Shown: one piece after another, positions 1 through 5,972 of the stretch | How positions within the stretch are numbered: the stretch's first letter is position 1 | How the letters are laid out: each line of letters opens with the position of its first letter | Assembly: GCA_937911445.1 (NCBI GenBank) | Contig: CALDQY010000162.1 | Span: 1 to 9,795 of the forward strand | Direction of reading: 5' to 3' | From: an uncultured Rhodobiaceae bacterium | Lineage (GTDB): Archaea > Thermoplasmatota > Poseidoniia > Poseidoniales > Poseidoniaceae | Length of the DNA stretch: 9,795 nucleotides | Program-made: the position numbers and the translations under genes | The notes under the pieces: generated by a model | What the model was told of the DNA's origin: nothing | Seen by the model: only the letters and a program-made list of their open reading frames with translations | Database searches by the model: none

Positions 1-2937
1 CGGTAATTCGCCCTCATTTGTACCAATGAGGCCATCATCGGTTTCCTCAACGAAAACAACGAACGACGTAGGTGCTGTTGCATCACCAAAGGAATCGGAT
101 GCTTGGACGAAAATTTCGTGTGCGCTGATTGGTGTTGATGTTCGAACGGATGCAGCAGCCGTGTAGATTCCATCGTTTGCTTCTCGATCAAGGCCTTGTC
201 CATTGTCGTACAACGTAACCCAACGCGTGGTTTGACCAAGTGGTTTGAGTACGCCCAAATCTGCACGTACCAACAAGATTCCATCCGCATCATCGACCTG
301 AATCTCAATGGCTTGTTCGGAATCCGAATCTCCACGTTGTAGCGCTTCTGAAGGAACGAGTGTCAAGGTTGGCGGCGTGTTTTCAACCGTAACCACCAAA
401 TCCATATCCGTTGAACTCGGTTGGAAATGATGTTCAGAGGCTTGTGTTTTTGTGACGAGAATCGTTGCTCCGAGGGTATCCGTCAATCGAACCTTTAGCA
501 ACCGCTCACCAGGCGTCATGCCTTGAGGAATGACGAGTTCACAGGCCCACACTTCGACCTTGAGACAAGGTATCTCTTCACCACCATATTCACGAAGATC
601 GACCACAATGGAAGCTACACCATGGTAGTCAAGCACGTCAAGCGTCATGAGCGTTGAACCACCGCGTACGACGGTTTCTGGTTCGATGCTTGCACTCAAA
701 ATCCTAGGAGCTTGGTTTTCCACCGTCATGTTCGTCATGAGGGAGTCGGTTTCGTCCCATTCATCAACCACCACGACGGTGATGGGTAGTTCACCAACAG
801 CGAGACCTTGAACAGAAACCATCGTGGTCCACTCGTTGTCACCAATGGTCTGGTCACCGTCGAGGCCGCGATCGTTCATTGCAACTGTTCCAAGACCAAT
901 GGAAGAAAGATCGACTTGGACACTGATGATGTTCCAATCAGGATCGTCGATGGTCGCTACAAGATGAGCAGGTGAGCCACCCTCGCCAAAGACCAAGCCT
1001 TCCATAAGCGAAAGGTCGAGAACTTGTGGAGCCGTGTTGTCATCGGCCGAGACAATGCTCGGTGAGAGAATGGCATCAACGGCTTGGGATTCATTGAGGA
1101 GTGCTGTTTCGCCATTGGTACCAAATTCAATTTCAAACGAGCGGACGGTGCTTGCAAGCAAACCAGTCAATGGTCCCTGATGAACGATGGAACCCGATGC
1201 AGTTCCAGAAACTCCATCACTGTATACGCCTGTCCACTGAATCACACTCAGATTCTTCGCATCACGTGGTTCAATGGCTTCTTGTCCAGCGGTTACAGTC
1301 AAGACGATGCCATCTTGTGCGAGGAGACGAACAACATCGCCCGTTTCCATCGGCACAGGTGCGAACCCAGCTTCTCTTCCAACAGAGATGTTCCCTAAGG
1401 CCTCCTCGACCTCTGGCGGCGTTGGTTCTTGTTCGATTGGGCTTCGTTCAGGGCGTTCGTCCCCATTGGAAGGGTCCGGCCCTGTCTCGGTCCAAACGAG
1501 TCGAACCGTTCGATTTTCCCAATCCGCATTGGTTGCTTGATAAATGTAAGAATCGTTGTAGTAAGATCCGGCTCCACTTCCTCCAAAGAAATTGCTGCCG
1601 CCAACACCAGTGACATTGAACCAGGTTTCACTGTGAATAACATTCACATCGTGTTCGACCAGCGTATGATTCAATTGTTTCCCCGTCTGTTCAATGGTCT
1701 GAACAACACCAAAGGTACCTTGAACATCGCCGGAGAGTGTTCCATCAACGTGGACATCGTCGATGAGTGTGATTCCATCTTCAACACGCGTGTGAAAGTT
1801 GTACACCGTTCCATTGACAACCATGGACGAATTCTCTTCTTGATCTGTAAATCCGAATGTTCCATCGCCGCGTATTAAGTCAAGTTGATCGACACGTACA
1901 CCGTTTTCCCAGCGCTCAAGCGTTTCGAACTGATCCAGCTGTAGATTGAATTCCGACCCCTCATCACTGAGGAGCATATCGGCCGTCGCCTCGATTTGTG
2001 TGTGTTGGAGGACACGAACACCATCAACATCCGTCGTTTCAAGGAGGAGCAAACTGATGTCACCATCAACATCGAATTGAGCATCCTCTTCCTCTCCATT
2101 GACGAGCAGAGCTCCAAACGCTTCCAATCGCAATCGCTCAGAAACGACGTTGTCAATGTTCGAACGGTTGAGCAATGCATCGACCACTGTGGCATTGATG
2201 GTGGTCACGAGACCATCCTCTTCGAGTTGCAAGAGAATATCGCCGCTGCCTTTTGCTTGAATGACTTGAGATGTAAGGGCCCCAGACGTCACCGTTTCGT
2301 TCTTCCAAAACGATTCAAAGTCAAGGGCAAGCTCTGTGGTTGAATTACCGGTTGTCTCCGAGGTCAACAACGTCCCATTGCCAAGTTCGTAAGCGTTGAG
2401 AACTTCACCGATGCGTTGTTGCCATCCGTTCCCTTCAAACAGCAACATGAACGACTGGTTACCCTCACTCGTCTGATAATTCTGTTCAAGCGACCACGAT
2501 GTCGTCGTGGTCACTTCGTGATCGGCCATTGGTTGATTCCACGATCCAACTTTGAAGGTTCGCTCTTCTGTAATCGATGGTGTTAGGGCATTACCGTCGT
2601 GGCCGTTGATGGTCACCGAAATTGCGATTGTATCGTTCCATGCAATCGCTGTATCAAGAACAATACGTGCAGTCAGCGTTGGCGTATTGTCAAGGAACGT
2701 TGTTTGGATAGAAGGAGCCAAATCGATTGAATCTCGTATGTGTTCAATGCTCACATCGTAATCATGCGAGGAGGAATCACCAAACGTCAACAAGTACGCG
2801 TGTTCATTGGTCAAGGCGGAAGAACTGTTCCAATCCGTTGTAATCGATACGGTTGGCGACCCTTCTGCAGAGACAAGTGACGACAGAGGCGTCAACATCA
2901 ACAGCAAAACAAGAACAATGCTTTGGCTACGTCTCAT
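1..2937 (-). CDS. Large secreted, Ig-like-repeat surface protein (C-terminus outside window)
   Basis: The frame stays open for all 979 codons from the ATG at 2937 to base 1. An in-frame TAA at 2949-2947 leaves this ATG as the only nearby start. Residues 1-24 are a signal peptide: MRRSQ, a leucine/valine-rich core, then a cut after VSA. Residues 25-480 are beta-rich with no recognised domain. Residues about 483-515 form a Pro/Glu/Asp-rich linker. From about 630 the chain is modular, with linkers DNTAPQV (633), ENQAPRI (740) and ENTPPTL (852) marking units of about 110 residues, typical of Ig-like/cadherin-like extracellular repeats. Two modules carry acidic Asp/Gly loops (688-703 and 910-925) resembling calcium-binding loops. 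About 18 N-X-S/T sequons are present. The only two cysteines, C791 and C799, could form a disulfide. The inferred role is a glycosylated cell-surface or adhesion protein. The anchor lies off-window, and no enzyme motif was seen. Confidence 0.85.
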   Translation of the reverse strand, partial: MRRSQSIVLVLLLMLTPLSSLVSAEGSPTVSITTDWNSSSALTNEHAYLLTFGDSSSHDYDVSIEHIRDSIDLAPSIQTTFLDNTPTLTARIVLDTAIAWNDTIAISVTINGHDGNALTPSITEERTFKVGSWNQPMADHEVTTTTSWSLEQNYQTSEGNQSFMLLFEGNGWQQRIGEVLNAYELGNGTLLTSETTGNSTTELALDFESFWKNETVTSGALTSQVIQAKGSGDILLQLEEDGLVTTINATVVDALLNRSNIDNVVSERLRLEAFGALLVNGEEEDAQFDVDGDISLLLLETTDVDGVRVLQHTQIEATADMLLSDEGSEFNLQLDQFETLERWENGVRVDQLDLIRGDGTFGFTDQEENSSMVVNGTVYNFHTRVEDGITLIDDVHVDGTLSGDVQGTFGVVQTIEQTGKQLNHTLVEHDVNVIHSETWFNVTGVGGSNFFGGSGAGSYYNDSYIYQATNADWENRTVRLVWTETGPDPSNGDERPERSPIEQEPTPPEVEEALGNISVGREAGFAPVPMETGDVVRLLAQDGIVLTVTAGQEAIEPRDAKNLSVIQWTGVYSDGVSGTASGSIVHQGPLTGLLASTVRSFEIEFGTNGETALLNESQAVDAILSPSIVSADDNTAPQVLDLSLMEGLVFGEGGSPAHLVATIDDPDWNIISVQVDLSSIGLGTVAMNDRGLDGDQTIGDNEWTTMVSVQGLAVGELPITVVVVDEWDETDSLMTNMTVENQAPRILSASIEPETVVRGGSTLMTLDVLDYHGVASIVVDLREYGGEEIPCLKVEVWACELVIPQGMTPGERLLKVRLTDTLGATILVTKTQASEHHFQPSSTDMDLVVTVENTPPTLTLVPSEALQRGDSDSEQAIEIQVDDADGILLVRADLGVLKPLGQTTRWVTLYDNGQGLDREANDGIYTAAASVRTSTPISAHEIFVQASDSFGDATAPTSFVVFVEETDDGLIGTNEGELP

Positions 2938-2956
2938 GTATGATACTTAGCACCGC

Positions 2957-2963
2957 TCACCTC
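2957..2963 (-). promoter_or_regulatory. Shine-Dalgarno-like GAGGTGA upstream of the surface-protein gene, unusually distant
   Basis: In the 54-base gap between the deoxyhypusine-synthase-like gene and the surface-protein gene, the minus strand reads GAGGTGA. It ends 19 bases before the ATG at 2937, which is too far for ordinary ribosome binding. No in-frame start lies closer, because TAA occurs at 2949-2947. It could be a chance match, part of a promoter, or a site used after RNA folding. Confidence 0.3.
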
Positions 2964-2991
2964 TAAGGGTTTGGGGGCGTTGTTTCAACAA

Positions 2992-3948
2992 TCAAAGGTT
3001 CAAGATGTAGGCAAACAAGAGGGGGGCAACGATGGTCGCATCGCTTTCAACGACAAACATCGGTGTTGATGCATCGATTTTACCCCACGTGATTTTTTCG
3101 CTTGGCGGAGCACCAGAATATCCTCCGAACGATGGACGCGATTCGGAAATTTGTCCAAACCATGACCACAGCGGTACATCTCGTTCGAGATCTTGATTGA
3201 GCATTGGAACGACGCAAATTGGGAAATCACCGGCAATTCCTCCACCAATTTGCAAAAAGGCTAGTGGTGAAGTTTGCTCTTCGTACCACGTTGCAAGGTG
3301 TTTCATGTACTCAATTCCAGAAAGCACGCAATCGGAATTTATCTCACCTTCCATCGAAAGAGCAGCGAAGATATTGCCCATGGTCGAATCTTCCCAACCA
3401 GGCACGTAGATTGGTACGTTTTCTTCGCAGGCTGCGAGGACCCAAGAAGATGACGTATCGCCCTCACAAGCATTGAGGAGGGACTCGGAACGCAGAACGT
3501 CGAAGAAGTAGTGATGTGGAAGTTGTCTCTTCGTGTTCTCAGATGCCTTCTTCCATGCTTCCAGTAGATGCGATTCAAGAACACGGATTGCTTGATCTTC
3601 AGGTATGCAAACATCCGTCACACGATTCATATTTTTGTTGTGGAGTTCTTGTTCATCCTCGAGAGATAGTGTTCTCCAGTTCTCGATGGATTCGTAATGC
3701 GGAGAGGCCATCATGCGGAACACATCTTCCTCAAGATTCGCTCCAGTGCAGCTGATAGCGGCTACGTGACCTTGCCGAAGCATTTGGGAAAGGAGATGTC
3801 CAATTCCTGCAGTACTCATGGCGCCAGCAAGCGTGATGAAGACCTTGCCGCCCGATTCGATATGCTTCAACAGTGATGCGGACATCTTGGACAATTCGCC
3901 CGCATTGAAATGATGAAAGTAGGATTCAATCGTACCCCTGACGCTCAT
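2992..3948 (-). CDS. Deoxyhypusine synthase-like protein (bacterial-type DHS branch)
   Basis: This is a 318-residue member of the deoxyhypusine synthase superfamily, which uses NAD to move the aminobutyl group of spermidine onto a lysine or a small amine. Counting from the upstream GTG at 3954, it shows a Rossmann-type stretch (about 36-80, with CTGANLEED), VPGWEDSTMGNIF (184-196), GGGIAGDFPICVVPML (237-252) and TWGKID, whose K292 matches the catalytic lysine (human K329). The VESDATIVAPLLFAY tail is also family-typical. The canonical HH pair after GGG (human H288 region) is absent, and the TSNL-type NAD motif reads AGAMS. From memory, these variants match the bacterial DHS-like subfamily. 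ATG 3948 is preferred because GAGGTG sits 5 bases upstream. The GTG at 3954 overlaps the preceding stop and lies too close to that site. The superfamily call is firm. True hypusine synthase activity is doubtful. Confidence 0.88.
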   Translation of the reverse strand: MSVRGTIESYFHHFNAGELSKMSASLLKHIESGGKVFITLAGAMSTAGIGHLLSQMLRQGHVAAISCTGANLEEDVFRMMASPHYESIENWRTLSLEDEQELHNKNMNRVTDVCIPEDQAIRVLESHLLEAWKKASENTKRQLPHHYFFDVLRSESLLNACEGDTSSSWVLAACEENVPIYVPGWEDSTMGNIFAALSMEGEINSDCVLSGIEYMKHLATWYEEQTSPLAFLQIGGGIAGDFPICVVPMLNQDLERDVPLWSWFGQISESRPSFGGYSGAPPSEKITWGKIDASTPMFVVESDATIVAPLLFAYILNL

Positions 3949-3950
3949 GT

Positions 3951-4337
3951 TCACACCTCAGGAAGCAGGAAGCGATCAACACTTTTTTGTTGCATCAAGA
4001 CCGTAGCCGGAGACAACTCGTACAAGGCTTGCTTCAACTCCTCAACGATGGACGTTGGGTCTGTTCCTCCACAGGTGAAGGCATCGATGGCAAGTAAGCC
4101 TCGGTCCGAATAACAATGCGCACTCACGTGGCTTTCATCGAGCAACACGACTGCAGCAAATCCAGGAGGTGAAGTGGAACCATCGAAGATTTCGACATAC
4201 GCATAAACTTCCTTCGCATCGCTTTTGCCGACGGCTTTTTGCATCAACTCAAGCATATCGTTTCCATTGAACGAAGACGTAGGGAAGAACTCCGTACAAT
4301 CGAGGAAGATGTGCTTTCCGTGTGATTTTGAAGGCAT
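3951..4337 (-). CDS. speD: S-adenosylmethionine decarboxylase proenzyme, prokaryotic class 1
   Basis: This 128-residue pyruvoyl enzyme decarboxylates S-adenosylmethionine, giving the aminopropyl donor for spermidine-type polyamines. The self-cleavage site is E68-S69 in LLDESHVSAHCYSD, where S69 becomes the pyruvoyl group. H74 and C89 (FTCGG) fall exactly 5 and 20 residues later, the same spacing as S63, H68 and C83 of the Thermotoga enzyme. The length is normal for the short archaeal/bacterial form, which works as a dimer of processed chains in the cytosol. The ATG directly follows the TAA of the ureohydrolase gene, whose last codons supply the GGAGGAG ribosome site. The TGA lies 2 bases before the preferred start of the next gene. 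This tight packing implies a shared transcript and coupled translation. No aminopropyltransferase, the usual user of its product, is in the window. Confidence 0.96.
   Translation of the reverse strand: MPSKSHGKHIFLDCTEFFPTSSFNGNDMLELMQKAVGKSDAKEVYAYVEIFDGSTSPPGFAAVVLLDESHVSAHCYSDRGLLAIDAFTCGGTDPTSIVEELKQALYELSPATVLMQQKSVDRFLLPEV
3954..3959 (-). promoter_or_regulatory. Ribosome binding site of the DHS-like gene inside the end of speD
   Basis: GAGGTG on the minus strand lies 5 bases before the ATG at 3948 and overlaps the last codons and stop of speD. It supports the ATG at 3948 over the overlapping GTG at 3954 as the start of the DHS-like gene. Confidence 0.55.
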
Positions 4338-5333
4338 TTATTCTCCTCCACTCGACGCTGAAAAACCAGTAAAATCATGGGGCAATCGCTCAGATCCAGA
4401 TGCTGGTGCTGTCGCATTCCATGCTCCTCGTTGACGTGCAGAAGCGTGTGCAGCAACGACATTTGTTGCCAACATAGCCGCAGTGAACTGAGTCAATGGT
4501 GATTCTTCCTGGACACCAATTTCGTTAACATCTGCACTGACAACAACAGCATTTGGTGCGTTGAACAGGGCTTGGATGGTTTCGTTCACCTGCCAATAGG
4601 TCAATCCACCAGGAACCGGTGTTCCCGTTGCAGGAACCAAGGATCCATCGAGCCCATCGATGTCGATGGTGAGGTGGACAGGCCCTTCAATCGAGGAAAG
4701 CGTCTCGAGCCATTGATTCCAGTGGCCTGCACCCTGACACGGTGATTGTGTGTCTCTCGCGAAAAATGTGGTAATTCGTTCATCCCCCATCATACGCTCG
4801 TGTTCCTCTTTGCTGTAAGCACGAATGCCCACTTGTAGCAACGAGCCAATTCCTGCATCGAGGGCTCTTGCTGCTGCGCAAGCGTGCGAGTATTTCTCAC
4901 CATCCAGATGCTCACGGAGATCACCGTGTGCATCGATTTGGACGACGGTCAGGTTGGAGAGATCGTTGTCCACAAGCGGATGGTGCCGCGCAGCTTCCAT
5001 GATGGGAGGTAGAATGCCATGCTCTCCGCCGAGACAGAGCGGGAAACAGTCGCCCCTGAACCACGGTATCAAGTAGCCTACCATCGAGTCGAGTTGTTCG
5101 AGCAGAGTAGGTTCTTCGCCATCCCAAGGCTGAATGGTGTGCATTGAGAGACCAGCTGGCAGGTCTTGGCCAAGTTGGGCATCGTACAATTCAACCTGCG
5201 TTGAAGCTTCGATGCAAGCCATCGGACCCAAGGCCGTTCCTTGGCCATACGATGTTGTCAATTCGTATGGCAAAGAAAGAATAGCAACATCGACATCACC
5301 CTCGCCTTGGTCGAGCCCAAGAAAGGTTGGCAT
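4338..5333 (-). CDS. speB: Ureohydrolase of the agmatinase/arginase family (probable agmatinase)
   Basis: This binuclear-metal hydrolase releases urea from a guanidino substrate, most likely converting agmatine to putrescine. Numbered from the upstream ATG at 5348, the ligand motifs are GGEHG (H110), QIDAHGD (D139, H141, D143) and TIDIDGLD (D229, D231), followed by TGTPVPGGLTYW, which is agmatinase-like. A SH pair (154-155) and DVNEIG (273-278) are also family-typical. Two oddities appear: the usual proline after DIDxxD is Gly (DGS), and the last 25 residues are a Ser/Gly-rich tail beyond the fold. ATG 5333 (331 residues, MPTFLGL) is preferred over ATG 5348 because GGAGG sits 8 bases upstream of it. 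It is the first gene of the polyamine cluster. Given the neighbouring decarboxylase, N1-aminopropylagmatine is an alternative substrate. Arginase or formimidoylglutamase activity is less likely. Confidence 0.9.
   Translation of the reverse strand: MPTFLGLDQGEGDVDVAILSLPYELTTSYGQGTALGPMACIEASTQVELYDAQLGQDLPAGLSMHTIQPWDGEEPTLLEQLDSMVGYLIPWFRGDCFPLCLGGEHGILPPIMEAARHHPLVDNDLSNLTVVQIDAHGDLREHLDGEKYSHACAAARALDAGIGSLLQVGIRAYSKEEHERMMGDERITTFFARDTQSPCQGAGHWNQWLETLSSIEGPVHLTIDIDGLDGSLVPATGTPVPGGLTYWQVNETIQALFNAPNAVVVSADVNEIGVQEESPLTQFTAAMLATNVVAAHASARQRGAWNATAPASGSERLPHDFTGFSASSGGE
4341..4349 (-). promoter_or_regulatory. Ribosome binding site of speD inside the end of the ureohydrolase gene
   Basis: The minus strand reads GGAGGAGAA, then TAA, then ATG. 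The last three codons of the ureohydrolase (Gly-Gly-Glu) double as a strong Shine-Dalgarno for speD, so initiation probably depends on ribosomes finishing the upstream gene. Confidence 0.7.
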
Positions 5334-5341
5334 GTCTCCGC

Positions 5342-5346
5342 CCTCC
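5342..5346 (-). promoter_or_regulatory. Ribosome binding site deciding the ureohydrolase start
   Basis: GGAGG on the minus strand overlaps the possible upstream ATG (5348-5346) and lies 8 bases before the ATG at 5333. This spacing favours initiation at 5333, with the upstream five codons being leader. Confidence 0.5.
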
Positions 5347-5433
5347 ATGGTTGCGGCGGCCTATTCATGCTTCTAAGGATTACCAAAATCGAACCCAAAT
5401 CGTCGCCGAAGTCGTGATTACATGAAAAAGGGC

Positions 5434-5453
5434 CGATGTGTTAATATACATCG
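5434..5453. promoter_or_regulatory. Imperfect palindrome in the divergent intergenic region, possible operator
   Basis: CGATGT and ACATCG flank an A/T-rich centre (GTTAATAT), making a 20-bp dyad with 6-bp perfect arms. It lies between the polyamine cluster and the peptidase cluster, just upstream of the TATA-like box for the rightward genes. The position suits a regulator controlling one or both directions, but no regulator gene is present and the match could be chance. Confidence 0.35.
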
Positions 5454-5459
5454 ACGACC

Positions 5460-5470
5460 AATATACAATA
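5460..5470 (+). promoter_or_regulatory. TATA-like promoter element for the rightward cluster
   Basis: AATATACAATA lies about 38-48 bases before the ATG at 5508. A start of transcription about 25 bases downstream would leave a leader of roughly 15-20 bases that includes the ribosome site. The 8-mer AATATACA also occurs at 5443-5450, so the true box is uncertain. The leftward promoter was not located. The rest of the 5349-5507 gap shows no gene. Confidence 0.4.
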
Positions 5471-5507
5471 GTGTTCTCGGGAGAAAAACCGGGCGGGGTG
5501 AAGGAAG

Positions 5508-5927
5508 ATGGGAATGACACTACAATCGTTGACGCAAGCAATTCAACAGCATATTGACACAGAAATGGATGCCGAAGTTGCAGCTGGAATGGCTGAACAC
5601 GCACTCGGATTCTTCGGATTTTACAACCGTATCATCGACAATGCACTCGAACCAACTGACCGCAACCTGTTTTACATGTTTCAAGATTACGATTTGCTGA
5701 CGACTGAATCCGAGGAGACGACGCTTTGGGATGGTCGAGAATGGCGTATCCACTATTGGAAGTTCAAGCCTGATCTAAAGGAGCGTGTCGAATCTTACAT
5801 GCAGCGACAACGCAAGCCAGAGGAAATCGACCCTTTCGCCGACATCTATGGTACTGATGGACAATCCATTTGGACCCGAGAATCTGAAAAGGTTCAGAAT
5901 CCAAACGCGTTCACAAGCGATTGGTGA
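5508..5927 (+). CDS. Conserved hypothetical protein, possibly DUF6015-type
   Basis: This 139-residue soluble, acidic protein has no signal peptide or membrane segment. The N-terminal half looks helical (TLQSLTQAIQQHIDTEMD, then AEHALGFFGF). It is followed by a compact motif block, YNRIIDNALEPTDRNLFYMF, then LLTTESEE, TLWDGREWRIHYWKF, and a charged helix ERVESYMQRQRKPEE. That block resembles, from memory, a small archaeal family found in Thermoplasmata and catalogued as DUF6015; this is unverified. No catalytic motif is evident. The helical opening followed by a beta-like WDGREWRIHYW segment would fit a small DNA-binding or partner-binding domain, but that is speculation. GGTGA lies 6 bases before ATG 5508, and AAGGA lies 8 bases before ATG 5514, so the start may be either (MGM or M). 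It leads the rightward cluster, 45 bases before the carboxypeptidase. Confidence 0.85.
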   Translation: MGMTLQSLTQAIQQHIDTEMDAEVAAGMAEHALGFFGFYNRIIDNALEPTDRNLFYMFQDYDLLTTESEETTLWDGREWRIHYWKFKPDLKERVESYMQRQRKPEEIDPFADIYGTDGQSIWTRESEKVQNPNAFTSDW

Positions 5928-5931
5928 AGAT

Positions 5932-5948
5932 GCTTAGCAAGCGTTTTT
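5932..5948 (+). terminator. Weak hairpin plus T-run after the hypothetical gene
   Basis: GCTT-AGC-AAGC followed by G and five T residues lies 4 bases after the stop at 5927. The stem is only 4 bp, so it would be at most an attenuating or T-tract archaeal terminator. The next gene follows on the same strand after 25 bases. Confidence 0.2.
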
Positions 5949-5972
5949 GATTCAGCGAAGCGAGGCGTTACC

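Noticed and set aside
1084..2343. Several plus-strand open frames of 100-170 codons (for example 1101-1613, 1429-1878, 1996-2343)
   Set aside because: They lie opposite the continuous 979-codon surface-protein frame, have unnatural composition rich in Arg, Ser, His and Cys, and show no ribosome sites or family motifs.
2980..2991. Short inverted repeat TTGTT-TC-AACAA just after the DHS-like stop codon, considered as a terminator
   Set aside because: The arms are 5 bp with a 2-base loop and no T-run follows on the minus strand, so a terminator is not supported.
3339..3614. Minus-strand 91-codon frame and plus-strand frames within the DHS-like gene
   Set aside because: They are out-of-frame shadows of a gene with clear family motifs across its length.
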